A program made the translations under genes and the position numbers. Shown here piece after piece: positions 41,172 to 49,795 of a stretch of 64,000 nt of DNA. Where the stretch lies: positions 10,168,001-10,232,000 of the forward strand of contig NZ_CP108055.1 in the NCBI RefSeq assembly GCF_036174265.1. Direction: 5' to 3'. This DNA is from Streptomyces sp. NBC_00285 (GTDB lineage: Bacteria; Actinomycetota; Actinomycetes; Streptomycetales; Streptomycetaceae). Within the stretch, counting starts at the first letter, position 1; each line of letters begins with the position of its first letter. The notes under the pieces were generated by a model. It made no database searches, was not told the origin of the DNA, and saw only the letters and a program-made list of their open reading frames with translations.

Positions 41172-42512
41172 CTAAGACGCGGATGACGCCATGGCCAGGG
41201 CCGCTGGCTGCGAGCTCCAGGTCCGGAACTCATCGCCATAATCGCGTACCGCCGAGTGATCACGCCACGGCCCGGCCTGCTCATGCAGGTCACGGGAGCG
41301 TTGGTAGACGGAGCTGATCGGTGTGTCTCCGCACAGCCGCAGGGCCTCACGGCCCAGCGCCATCGCGTGCTCGATGTCGGGCGTGCGCTGCTGCAGCAAT
41401 GCGGTGGCCACGTCGAGGCGTACGAGCGAACGGCTCCAGGAGGAGGTCGAGTGCTCCACCAGATCGTCGATCTGCTCGGCGTCGCGCAGTACCTGGGCCG
41501 TGTTGCGCAGCGCCACGTGTGACGTGACGGCGTTGGCCAGCGTCCGGGCCCGTCCGTACGGCTCGAAGGAGATGCAGGAGGTCAGCCCAACGGGTACCCC
41601 ATGGAGGTCGGAGAGGCGGAGTGCCTGTCCAATGGCCTGATCGACGGCACGCCGGTCGTCGGACTTGGCGAGGGACCGGGCCCGGCCGTTGGCGAGCAGG
41701 CGGATGCACTGGGCGTGGTGCGGGGCTCGCTCGACGGCCGCGGCCGCGCAGGCGTCCGCCTCGTCGTACCGGCCGGCGTAGTAGAGGCCGAAGGAGAGGG
41801 TTCCGCACGCCCAGAGGTCGGTGTCCAGGTCGCCGATCTCACGGCTGAGATCCCGGGCCTCGGTGCAGTACGCCACCGAGAGCACGAAGTCTCCCGTGTT
41901 CACCGCCATGTAGCCGAGCAGGCCGGAGGCGCGGGCAGCGACGCGGAAGAGCTCCCGGCGTGCGCGTGGGGGCTGGCGGCCGTCAAGGAGGGTGTGGGCG
42001 AGCTGCCGTACCTGGCGGGCCTGGGGACGGAGGACGTACGGCCCGTCCTGTTCGTACCGGCTGGCGATGCCCTCCAACGAGGCGTCAAGGAAGGCGAGCG
42101 TCGCGTCGTCGGCGTTGCTGGCCGTGAGCTGCCGGGTCCGGGTGACGATGTCCAGCGGGTTCTCGTCGCCCTCACGTGGCGAAGACGCCCTCGTCGCCTG
42201 CCGACCCGTGCTCGACTCCTCGTCGCGGTCGTGCACGGAGTCGCCGTCGTACGCCGTGGAGAACAGCTCGGACACAGGTCTGCCCAGCATGTGCTCCAGC
42301 ACCCGGCAGGCGTCAGGACGGGGCAGAGTCAACAACTCCCCGCCGTACCAGCGGTCGAACTGACGTGGAGAGACCTGGAGAGACCCCAGGCGGGGGTCTC
42401 GGTCGAGCTCCGCCAGCCGGGCGGCGGCCCGCTCGTACTGGGCGGCGAAAGCCTCGTGCGTCGTCAGGTGCCGTTGCTGGAGCAGCTGCCGAAGCAGCGT
42501 TGTCCGTGGCAT
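41172..42512 (-). CDS. helix-turn-helix regulator with TPR-like repeats
   Basis: A 446-residue protein of a kind common in Streptomyces. The first 80 residues form a degenerate XRE-type domain (VSPRQFDRWYGGELLTLPRP, ACRVLEHMLGRPVSELF). The rest is helical repeats with TPR spacing (LSFGLYYAGRYDEADACAAA, NTAQVLRDAEQIDDLVEHS). It may bind DNA and a peptide or protein ligand. GGAGGG precedes the ATG at 42512. It lies upstream of the RNA-ligase-like gene on the same strand, 55 bases apart. Confidence 0.78.
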   Translation of the reverse strand: MPRTTLLRQLLQQRHLTTHEAFAAQYERAAARLAELDRDPRLGSLQVSPRQFDRWYGGELLTLPRPDACRVLEHMLGRPVSELFSTAYDGDSVHDRDEESSTGRQATRASSPREGDENPLDIVTRTRQLTASNADDATLAFLDASLEGIASRYEQDGPYVLRPQARQVRQLAHTLLDGRQPPRARRELFRVAARASGLLGYMAVNTGDFVLSVAYCTEARDLSREIGDLDTDLWACGTLSFGLYYAGRYDEADACAAAAVERAPHHAQCIRLLANGRARSLAKSDDRRAVDQAIGQALRLSDLHGVPVGLTSCISFEPYGRARTLANAVTSHVALRNTAQVLRDAEQIDDLVEHSTSSWSRSLVRLDVATALLQQRTPDIEHAMALGREALRLCGDTPISSVYQRSRDLHEQAGPWRDHSAVRDYGDEFRTWSSQPAALAMASSAS

Positions 42513-42734
42513 GGCCCACCCTCCTGGTGCGGCGTGCGGAACCGACGCGGAGGCGCTTGCCGGTAGCGAGGTCGTGGCCATGCTCGCCCATCGGTCGGCT
42601 GCGACGCACGCCCGTACGAACGCGCGCCGCGACTCCTGACAGCATGCCGAGGCAACCACCAACTAGGCAATATGTCTGGAGAAGTTGACCCGTATGGGTT
42701 GTAGAGGTGTCGCAGGTACGGAGAGACTTCCGAC

Positions 42735-43616
42735 ATGGCCTTGAAGAGAAGCCTGGTCCCGCAGTCGGTGTACCGGCGACAGCTCGCGGCACGGATGAAG
42801 GAACTGCGTGACGCGACCGGGCTCACCCTCACCGAGGTCGCCGACCAACTGGAGGTCAACCAGGGGTCGCTGAGCCGGATCGAGAACGGCGAACGCGGTA
42901 CGACGCCGGTCCTCGTCCGGGCACTGCTGGACCTGTACGGCGTCAAAGACGAGGACCGCCGCGCCGACGTGCTCGACCTCGTACGGGCAGACAAGGAGCA
43001 GCAGAAGCCCTGGTGGCGGAAGTACTCGACAGTGCTCACCCCGACCCGCTACGACGGATACCTCGCGCTGGAGGCCGGCGCGACACACCTCGCCAGCTAC
43101 CAGCCGATGCTCGTGCCGGGGCTGCTCCAAACCGAGGATTACGCGCGTGCCGTGATCTCCCAGATGAGGAAGGACCTGTCCCCGCCGCAGGTCGAGTCCC
43201 TGGTCAGGGTCCGCATGGAGCGGCAGAACAGCCGCCTGGGCGGTGAGACCCCAGCCAGACTCTGGGCGATCCTGGACGAAGCCGTGCTGCGCAGGACGGT
43301 CGGCTCCGTGGACGTGATGCGCGACCAGATGCGGAAGCTCGCGGAGACGAGTGAGCGGCCGAACGTCACCGTGCAGCTCCTGCCGTTCTCGCTCGGCGCG
43401 CATCCGGGGCTGTACGGCCCGTTCGTCATCCTGAGGTTCCCGCACCCGACACCGGACCTGGTGTGGCTGGAGAACCCCAAGAACTCCGTGTATCTGGATT
43501 CCACCGAGGACGTGGACAACTACACGGAAATCTTCGATCAGTTGAGAGACAGCGCCCTCGACCCGTCGGAGACTCGCACCCACATCGCACGCATCAGCAA
43601 GGAGCTCGAAGAGTGA
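42735..43616 (+). CDS. XRE-family regulator with DUF5753 domain
   Basis: A 293-residue protein. Residues 15-75 are HTH_XRE (LTEVADQLEVNQGSLSRIEN). Residues about 100-285 are DUF5753 (YQPMLVPGLLQTEDYARAVI, NVTVQLLPFSLGAHPGLYGP). Such genes are paired with a DUF397 gene and regulate development or antibiotic production in Streptomyces; the pair behaves like a toxin-antitoxin module in the Scr1/Scr2 case. The next gene starts inside its stop (GTGA). Confidence 0.93.
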   Translation: MALKRSLVPQSVYRRQLAARMKELRDATGLTLTEVADQLEVNQGSLSRIENGERGTTPVLVRALLDLYGVKDEDRRADVLDLVRADKEQQKPWWRKYSTVLTPTRYDGYLALEAGATHLASYQPMLVPGLLQTEDYARAVISQMRKDLSPPQVESLVRVRMERQNSRLGGETPARLWAILDEAVLRRTVGSVDVMRDQMRKLAETSERPNVTVQLLPFSLGAHPGLYGPFVILRFPHPTPDLVWLENPKNSVYLDSTEDVDNYTEIFDQLRDSALDPSETRTHIARISKELEE

Positions 43617-44278
43617 GCACGCCCAGCACGACTGCCCCGCACGACGTCGATCTCGCGCACGCGCGGTGGCGGAAGAGCTCGTATAGCGGGGGTGCGAACG
43701 ACTGCGTGGAAGTCGCGGAACTGGGCGAACACGCCGCAGTGCGCGACTCCAAGGACATCAGCCGCCGGGCGTTGCTCTTCTCGAAGGCGGCGATGCGGGC
43801 TCTGGTCAGCGGGATCGCGCGCGAGCCAATCGGTGAGGGCTGGGGCGGCATTGGACGTGCCAACGAAGTGAGCATGAGAAGGCCCCGCTGGGGACGTCCC
43901 AGCGGGGCGATGGTCGGTGGGGTGTCGCTGTGGTCGGCAAGGTGGCGGTGGGGTTCAGTGGGTGAGGGCGTCTGGGAGTTCGTCGAGGGAGTGGATGACG
44001 CGGATACTGCCGTTGGTGGCGTTGCCGGAGTTGATGTTCGCCCGGTCGAGCCAGTAGGCGTGCAGCCCCGCGTCGTGGGCCCCCACGGCGTCGAGCGTGT
44101 ACTTGTCTCCGACGTAGGCCACTTCGTGTGGTGGGAGGCGGAGCGCCGTGCAGCCCGCGAGGAAGATGCTCGGTGCAGGTTTGGCGGCGCCGTGCTGGTC
44201 GGAGCAGATGAGCGCGTTGTCGAAGTAGGGCAGCAGGCCGATGGCGTGGAGCTTGTCGCGCTGGTGGTCGCCGGATGA
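43613..44278 (+). CDS. DUF397 protein with read-through C-terminus
   Basis: The first 75 residues are a normal DUF397 domain (RWRKSSYSGGANDCVEVAEL, AVRDSKDISRRALLFSKAAM). The usual stop is missing: the frame continues through the terminator hairpin at 43882-43908 and antisense to the HAD gene for about 140 more codons. The natural protein was probably about 80-85 residues, ending near 43860. It is coupled to the XRE-DUF5753 gene by GTGA. Confidence 0.7.
   Translation: MSTPSTTAPHDVDLAHARWRKSSYSGGANDCVEVAELGEHAAVRDSKDISRRALLFSKAAMRALVSGIAREPIGEGWGGIGRANEVSMRRPRWGRPSGAMVGGVSLWSARWRWGSVGEGVWEFVEGVDDADTAVGGVAGVDVRPVEPVGVQPRVVGPHGVERVLVSDVGHFVWWEAERRAAREEDARCRFGGAVLVGADERVVEVGQQADGVELVALVVAG
43882..43908. 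terminator. bidirectional hairpin between DUF397 and HAD genes
   Basis: GCCCCGCTGGG (43882-43892) and CCCAGCGGGGC (43898-43908) form a perfect 11-bp stem with a 5-base loop between convergent genes, 47 bases beyond the HAD stop. Confidence 0.7.
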
Positions 44279-44674
44279 GTTGGAGACGATGCCGAGGCGG
44301 TAGTCCGGTGCGAGTTTCCTGAGGACAGGCTCGGCATCGGGAAATGCCGCCCAGGCTGCGTTGCGGTGAGCCTCGTAGCTGGCGAACCAGGCAGCCGCTT
44401 CGTGGTCCGGCATGCCCGAGGTGTCCTGCCCGAGGTGGGAGAGGAATTGACGGGTGCGTTCGAGCCGCTGTTCGGTGAAAGTGAGCTCGCCGTTGAGGAA
44501 GCGTGCGTACTGCACTTCCATGATCTTCCGCCAGAAGGCGAGTGCCGTGGCGGGGTCGGGGAACTGATCGAGCGGCCGTTGCTCCCGCAGGTGGGCGAGC
44601 ACGCCAACTTCTTCCGAGGTCGAGTAGTCGAACAGAGTGTCGTCCACGTCGAAAAGTACACCTTGGATCGGCAT
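43955..44674 (-). CDS. HAD-family hydrolase
   Basis: A 239-residue haloacid-dehalogenase-fold phosphatase. Motif I GVLFDVDDTLFD has the nucleophile and acid Asp, motif II is LGIVSNSSGD, motif III is the Lys in GAAKPAPSIF, and motif IV is VAYVGDKYTLD. A helical cap lies between motifs I and II. It is probably a phosphatase on a small metabolite. I chose ATG 44674, because the frame upstream encodes an unrelated ATPase relic. Confidence 0.88.
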   Translation of the reverse strand: MPIQGVLFDVDDTLFDYSTSEEVGVLAHLREQRPLDQFPDPATALAFWRKIMEVQYARFLNGELTFTEQRLERTRQFLSHLGQDTSGMPDHEAAAWFASYEAHRNAAWAAFPDAEPVLRKLAPDYRLGIVSNSSGDHQRDKLHAIGLLPYFDNALICSDQHGAAKPAPSIFLAGCTALRLPPHEVAYVGDKYTLDAVGAHDAGLHAYWLDRANINSGNATNGSIRVIHSLDELPDALTH

Positions 44675-44699
44675 GAGATCGCCCCTTCTGGCCCTGGTA

Positions 44700-45135
44700 G
44701 AAACCGCTTCCGGCATGGGTGAGCCTCCCACGAGTGCGGTGGGGAGTCGGTCGCCGACCACCTCGCTCACGGACGCGCGGGCGGCGGTCTCGTCGGCCAG
44801 GTTCTTCCCGGTCGCGAAGGCGGTGACGAGGGCCTGCAGGGAGAGGTTGTTGACCGCCCGCGGGTAGCGGCGCGAGGTGGTGTGGATCAGTGTGAGGGCG
44901 TCCTCGGTGAACAGTTGGTCCGGGCGCCCGGCGACCTTCAGGTGGTGGGCGACGTAGCTGGGCGTCTCTGCCGAGGTCATGCCGGGCATGGTGTAACGCA
45001 GCGCGGTCCGCTGCTCCAGGGCGGCGAGGACGGCGAGTTTCATGGTGCGTCTGAGTGTCGGTTGGCCGACCAGCAGGCAGGACAGCGGGGAGTCCTGGTC
45101 CATGCCCTGGTTGGTCAGCATCCGCATGGTTCTCA
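44700..45135 (-). pseudogene. ExeA/TniB-like transposition ATPase, C-terminal relic
   Basis: About 140 codons reading SPLSCLLVGQPTLRRTMKLA (end of the Walker B/sensor region), then PSYVAHHLKVAGRPDQLFTE and TSRRYPRAVNNLSLQALVTA. This is the C-terminal half of AAA ATPases that accompany DDE integrases in actinobacterial transposons. The Walker A half is missing, and it runs in frame into the HAD gene. Confidence 0.65.
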
Positions 45136-45356
45136 CGTGGAAGGACGAAGACGAGTACGCGCACGTACGACGGCTCGGCATCGTCACCGACACCGAGCAC
45201 CGGGCCGTGGACGCCGCCTGCACTCAGGTCCTCGCGATGATCCAAGAGCCCTCCGGCCCCTTCGTGGACCTCGCCGCGTGGGCCGGCTGGCGATGGGATC
45301 CGACCTGGCCCCTGCCCCGCCTGCCACAGCCCCTCCCGGCTACGCCCAGCGCGTGA
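45126..45356 (+). pseudogene. hypothetical protein fragment
   Basis: Reads VLTWKDEDEYAHVRRLGIVT and DAACTQVLAMIQEPSGPFVD, ending WDPTWPLPRLPQ. It resembles a real protein end but has no ribosome site, and it starts at the edge of the ATPase relic. Family unknown. Confidence 0.35.
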
Positions 45357-45429
45357 TTGGAGGCGGCTGTCCCACTCGGGGGAGAGGGCACCGGGCAACG
45401 CCCTCATGACCTGTACCCGTAGCCTCCTT

Positions 45430-45682
45430 AGCCACCCGTACCCACAGGAAGGACTGCAGGCGTTGGCGTTCTGTCCGGTCACCCCCCCCGCCTGGCAACC
45501 GGTGACTCCTACGGCACGGTGCGGGTCTGCGATTTCACCACCTCTCAGCGAGTCCATGAGCTGGACAGGCCGGCCCATATCGACCACGGGGTCACTGAGC
45601 TGGCGTGCACCGCCGACGGAGGCCTCCTTGCGGCAAGCTCGGGCGTCAAGGGATCAAGCTGTGGGCTATGGCCTGACGGTGC
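45430..45682 (+). pseudogene. WD40-repeat protein fragment, frameshifted
   Basis: Across frames the plus strand reads HPYPQEGLQALAFCP, then TGDSYGTVRVCDFTT and GVTELACTADGGLLAASSG, and after a frameshift near 45655, IKLWAMA. This is the pattern of one or two WD40 blades. Upstream blades and start are missing. Confidence 0.5.
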
Positions 45683-45803
45683 ATTGCACCCTCCGAACGC
45701 TGCAGTCAGGCGTATCGATCACCGCCGCTGGGTCCAGCGGCTCGCACCGCTCCGGCGCCCGGCCCGTTCGATCCGCCGCCGGTCGGACCGGCGCGGGCTG
45801 CGC

Positions 45804-46240
45804 ATGTGGTCCATCCGCCTGGTGCTGCCTCTGACGTTCGCCGCTGCGGTTTTGGTGGCGGCCGCGGTGTTCTACTCCGTATGGGACCTGCTGGGTGCCC
45901 GGGAACTCAAGCCCGAGCGCCGCATCGACTCCACGACGCTCTTCGACCTGGTGAAGTTGGCCTTCGGCGTGGTCGCCGAGGCCGGCGCCCTGGTCGCCCT
46001 GGTGGTGGCCTACCGGCGCCAACGCATCGACGAGGACGGCGCCCTGCGCGAGGCCACCCGCCTGCACACCGAACGCTTCACCGCCGCCGTCTCCCAGCTC
46101 GGTGACGACTCCGCGGCCGTCCGCCTCGGCGGCGTGCACGCCCTGGCTGGCCTTGCCGACGACGCCCCCACCCGCGAGCTGCGCCAGACCTGCATCGACG
46201 TGCTGTGCGCTTACCTCCGCCTGCCCTACACCGCCGAGAC
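45804..46240 (+). pseudogene. pentapeptide-repeat membrane protein, 5' part
   Basis: The first 145 codons: two membrane segments (VLPLTFAAAVLVAAAVFYSV; LAFGVVAEAGALVALVVAY), then FTAAVSQLGDDSAAVRLGGV and ELRQTCIDVLCAYLRLPY. This N-terminus is common to Streptomyces pentapeptide-repeat proteins, including the one at 49779-50705. It is cut at 46240 by the IS21 element; removing the element and one GCCGAGAC gives an in-frame join and a protein of about 309 residues. Confidence 0.85.
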
Positions 46241-46371
46241 TGGCTGTGACGTCGTTCATCGGCCCCGGCATGTTGGCTTCGAGCGGCCCCAGTTGATGAA
46301 GGTTGTGTAGCTTCCCGACGTCCTGAAGTGGCCCCGGGAATTGGCTTGCGCCGGGACCAGCCGCAGCGCGG

Positions 46372-46863
46372 TCAGCTCCGCGTGGTGGAGAACGGCATGG
46401 CGTCGGCCCATTCCCAGAAGGCGCCGGCCTCGTCAACTTCCCGTTGCAGCAGGGCGGACAACGGGCTCATGTCGGTGCCGGGAGGGACGTCGATGGCGAC
46501 GAAGTGCTCCCCGTGCCATTCGCTGAGCAGCCTGGATTCCTTGATCGAGTTCTTGATGAGGCTGATGCTGCGGTCAAGTCGTGCAGCGTCCGTGCTCGGC
46601 CTGAGCAGTGTGCGCAGGACGCGGTGTCCGCTCGCCTGGGCAACTTCGACCACGCGAGCTTCTGGTGACAGACGGACCCGGTCTCCAAGAGCGAGGCCGT
46701 AGGTCATGAAGGGGATGCAGGCCACCTTGTATGTGCCGTGCTCTTCGGGCTGGAGCCACAGCTGTTCGATCTGTCCGTCGAGGTCGAAGGGGGTCAGATC
46801 GGCCTGGGCGATGTAGTTGCTCTCGGCTCGACCGACCGGGTCCTCGTGCACGATGTACTGCAA
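46372..46863 (-). CDS. DUF4265 passenger protein
   Basis: A 163-residue protein: NYIAQADLTPFDLDGQIEQL, FMTYGLALGDRVRLSPEARV, LSEWHGEHFVAIDVPPGTDM, matching the DUF4265 pattern as I recall it. It lies inside the IS21 ends, downstream of istB on the same strand (76 bases), so it is cargo. Function unknown. Confidence 0.7.
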   Translation of the reverse strand: MQYIVHEDPVGRAESNYIAQADLTPFDLDGQIEQLWLQPEEHGTYKVACIPFMTYGLALGDRVRLSPEARVVEVAQASGHRVLRTLLRPSTDAARLDRSISLIKNSIKESRLLSEWHGEHFVAIDVPPGTDMSPLSALLQREVDEAGAFWEWADAMPFSTTRS

Positions 46864-46939
46864 CTCCGCCCCCTCCGCCTGCTCATCTCAGCGAAGATCG
46901 TCCCATGGCGTCGGCTGGCGAAGCTGATCGGGTGCGCTA

Positions 46940-47731
46940 CTACTGCCTGCCCTTCTGTTCCGCCCTGGTTTTGGAGCGAGCCAGGCGGTAGGACTCGGTG
47001 CCGGTCTCGATCAGGGTGGCGTTGAAGGTGAGCCGGTCCACGATCGCCGCGCAGAGCCGTGGATCGGTGAAGGTCCTGCTCCAGCCGGTGAACGCCTCGT
47101 TGGAGGCGATCGCGATACTGCTCTTCTCCTCACGCTCCGTGAGAACCTGGAAGAGCATTTCCGCGCCGCGGCGGTCGAGTTCGAGATAGCCGAGCTCATC
47201 GATTTCGAGCAGGTCGACGCGCCCGTAGCGGGCGATCGTCTTGCCCAGTTGCTTGTCGTCTGCCGCCTCGACCAGCTCGTTCACCAAGGCTGCCGCAGTG
47301 GTGTAGCGGACGCGGTAGCCGGCCATCGCTGCTGCGGTGCCCAGCCCGATCAGCAGGTGCGACTTGCCGGTGCCCGAGTCTCCGATGAGACACAGGGGGT
47401 AGCCCTTGGCGATCCACTCGCAGGTGGCGAGATTGTGGATCACTGCCGGATCGACGTTGGGATTGACGCGGTAGTCGAACTCCCGCAGCGACTTCTCGCG
47501 GGGAAAGTGAGCTGCCCGGATGCGTCGCTCGGCCCGGCGGCGGTCCCGGTCCTCGCACTCGGCCATCAGCAGCTCGGCGAGGAACCCTGCATAGGACAGG
47601 CCCTCGCGTTCGGCCCGGGCGATCGTGTCGGTGGCCTGGGCTCGCATGGTGGGCAGGCGCAGCAGCCGGCAGGCGGTGTCGATCGCCGCGTCGGATGCCT
47701 GTGCGGTCAGCGCGTGGTGGGCGGTGGTCAT
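46940..47731 (-). CDS. istB: IS21 transposition helper ATPase IstB
   Basis: A 263-residue AAA+ protein with Walker A CLIGDSGTGKSHLLIGLG, Walker B VDLLEIDELGYLELD and the sensor region SSIAIASNEAFTGW. IstB forms a decamer on DNA and selects target sites for IstA. The ATG at 47731 overlaps the istA stop (ATGA). It appears intact. Confidence 0.93.
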   Translation of the reverse strand: MTTAHHALTAQASDAAIDTACRLLRLPTMRAQATDTIARAEREGLSYAGFLAELLMAECEDRDRRRAERRIRAAHFPREKSLREFDYRVNPNVDPAVIHNLATCEWIAKGYPLCLIGDSGTGKSHLLIGLGTAAAMAGYRVRYTTAAALVNELVEAADDKQLGKTIARYGRVDLLEIDELGYLELDRRGAEMLFQVLTEREEKSSIAIASNEAFTGWSRTFTDPRLCAAIVDRLTFNATLIETGTESYRLARSKTRAEQKGRQ

Positions 47732-48756
47732 GAGGAGTCCTTCCGGCGAAGCTGCAACAGCTCGTCCCACTGCTCCAGGCGGGGCAGAGGACGCTGATCG
47801 GAGGGCAGAGCACGCGCGAGACGTCGCGACGTCAGCGGTGTGACCGGGACTGGGTCCAGATCCAACGGCTCCGGGGCAAGGGAGCTGGCGGTGACGGTCG
47901 GTGCCCGCCCGGCCGCCTGGGCCGCCTTGCGGGCCTCCAGGGCGATGACGTCCTCGTTGAAGGTGCCTGCCGCGAGGGCCGCGCGGATCCCGGTCACCAC
48001 GTCGGCGTGCTGCTGGTGGCGGTGCAGCAACAGCACTTTGACGAGGGCTTTCGTTCCTTCGATGTCTCCGAGGGCCTTCTTGGCCGTGGCCCAGAACGCT
48101 TCGTGGACGGCCGTGAACGTGCCCCCGGCGCGGGCCTGGTGGAGTGCCTCGGAGCGTTCCAGTGCTCCCGGCTTGGTCAGCAGAGCTTCCAAGTAGTGGT
48201 CCAGCACGAGGTGTTCGGCACCGCGGCCGGTCAGCCGCCGGTGGCGGGCGATCTCCCGCCGGCCGTCATAGACGGTCAGGTCGTCGCAGGTGAGCGTGAC
48301 GGTGACCTTGCGGTCGATGAAGCGGACCGGGACCGAGTACCGGCACATCTTCACGGTGATCATGCCGTAGCGGTCGACGCGGGGCGTGAGGGTGATGCCG
48401 GTGGCGAACGGATCGTCCGGCAAGGGCAGCAGATGGCCGGCCTCGCGGGCGAAGTCCTGCGCGATCGTCCGCATCCTCGCCCCGATCCGCCGCTCGTCCT
48501 CCTTCGCCTCGAACTCGGCCAGCCGGGTGTTGAGTTCATCCACGCTGTCCACCTGCGGCACCGGGGTGAGGTAGTTGCGGCGGAAATAGCCGACCTGGCC
48601 CTCGACCCCGCCTTTCTCGTGGGCGCCGCGCAGGCCCGGCTCGCAGTAGAACGGGGTGAACCCGTAGTACTTCTTCGACAGAGCCCGGATCGACAACTGC
48701 CGCTGCCAGCTGTCCCGCCGGATCCGGTCGAACAACTCCTGCTTGGACAAAGACAT
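47728..48756 (-). CDS. istA: IS21 transposase IstA, internally deleted
   Basis: A 342-residue frame that should be about 500 or more. It begins normally (MSLSKQELFDRIRRDSWQRQ) but jumps at residue 30-31 (SKKY-YGFTPFYCEPGLRG) straight to the end of the integrase core. The region carrying the HTH and the first two catalytic Asp residues is gone; the Glu side (GAHEKGGVEGQVGYFRRN) and the C-terminus remain. The junction (48664-48669) has a TAC-TAC repeat that suggests slippage or recombination. The frame is kept, so a defective protein may be made, and istB remains coupled. Confidence 0.85.
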   Translation of the reverse strand: MSLSKQELFDRIRRDSWQRQLSIRALSKKYYGFTPFYCEPGLRGAHEKGGVEGQVGYFRRNYLTPVPQVDSVDELNTRLAEFEAKEDERRIGARMRTIAQDFAREAGHLLPLPDDPFATGITLTPRVDRYGMITVKMCRYSVPVRFIDRKVTVTLTCDDLTVYDGRREIARHRRLTGRGAEHLVLDHYLEALLTKPGALERSEALHQARAGGTFTAVHEAFWATAKKALGDIEGTKALVKVLLLHRHQQHADVVTGIRAALAAGTFNEDVIALEARKAAQAAGRAPTVTASSLAPEPLDLDPVPVTPLTSRRLARALPSDQRPLPRLEQWDELLQLRRKDSS

Positions 48757-48917
48757 CCGCAGCACCGCCCCTGTCGGAAACCACAGGAACCGTCTCACCG
48801 CAAGAGCCAAGGTGGGGCCACTTCGCCCCGTCACCACCCCTCAATGCACCCGTGCGACCCGCCAACTGGGGCCGCTCGAAGCCAACATGCCGGGGCCGAT
48901 GAACGACGTCACAGCCA

Positions 48918-49418
48918 GCCGAGACCGACCTGCCCCAGGGGGACGCGGCAGCCCGGCACGCCTACCTGTCCCTGCGGGAGGTCCGGCGCACCGTCATCCG
49001 CCTCGTCCGCGACCACCTCCGGCTGGCCTCCGAGCACGCGCACTCCTGGCAGGGCCACGACTTCGACTTCACCGACGTCACGTTCGACGGAGCAGACCTC
49101 TCCGATGCCCGGTTCTCCGGCGGCACGGTCAGCTTCGCCGGGGAGGAGTTCTCCGGCGGCACAGTCTCCTTCAGCGGGGCGGAGTTTTCCGGCAGCGCGG
49201 TCGACTTCTGGGCGAGGTTCTCCGGCGGCACGGTCTCCTTCAGCGGGGCGAGGTTCTCCGACGGGACGGTCGGCTTCGACTCGGCGACGTTCTGCGGTAG
49301 CGCCGTCGACTTCACTCATGCCCTTGGCTCGGCACCATCTGGCCTGGTGCCGCCGAACGAGTCGTCTTTGCCGACCGGCCTTAGCCTGCCCTCAACCTGG
49401 CATCCGGCCGGCTCCTGA
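48918..49418 (+). pseudogene. pentapeptide-repeat protein, 3' part
   Basis: The continuation of the gene cut by IS21. Translation from the join reads TDLPQGDAAARHAYLSLREV, a short helical segment, then repeats of about ten residues around F-S-G-G-T-V-S-F (for example DFTDVTFDGADLSDARFSG). It ends at TGA 49416. The repeat region would fold as a right-handed quadrilateral beta helix. Frame-coherent with the 5' part. Confidence 0.85.
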
Positions 49419-49567
49419 TGAGGCCGACGGATCGTCGGCCCTGGGCTCCGGAAACGTGAGCGGTGGCCGGTGCAGGCCGGGAAGGAGACGCGGATCGGAT
49501 TGAGAGGCAGTCGACCTGGTCACCACCCGGGGCGAAATAGCGGGGCGTAACCCGGATTGGACAGGAT

Positions 49568-49795
49568 CGGATCGGCTCACAGCGGCCTCGGCTCAGCGAG
49601 ATCATCCGCAACCTCTCCGAGCGCATCGCAGAAGCGCGGACGAACGGCTGGATCGGCGAAGTCCAAGGACTCCAGGTCAGTCTCACGAAAGCCAAGGAGA
49701 AACTCACTGCGCTCGACCGCAGCCTGGAGCGCACACGCGATTCCGGCCAGAGCGGCCACACCGACCTCGGCATGCCAGTCATTCGGCTCCAATAG
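49568..49795 (+). pseudogene. tyrosine recombinase-associated C-terminal relic
   Basis: With no start codon, the plus strand reads RPRLSEIIRNLSERIAEART, NGWIGEVQGLQVSLTKAKEK and GMPVIRL then stop (49793). This coiled-coil tail is one I associate with Streptomyces site-specific integrases. Everything upstream is lost. It overlaps the end of the convergent pentapeptide gene by 17 bases. Confidence 0.5.

Larger units (their letters stand above)
46241..48917 (-). mobile_element. IS21-family element with internal deletion in istA
   Basis: The 2677-bp element has perfect 55-bp terminal inverted repeats beginning TGGCTGTGACGTCG, flanked by 8-bp direct repeats GCCGAGAC (46233-46240 and 48918-48925). 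It contains istA (internally deleted), istB and a DUF4265 passenger gene, all on the minus strand. It interrupts a pentapeptide-repeat gene. Confidence 0.95.

Noticed and set aside
48007..49503. A 498-codon plus-strand frame across the IS21 end
   Set aside because: It is antisense to istA and out of frame with the pentapeptide gene, which rejoins perfectly in another frame.
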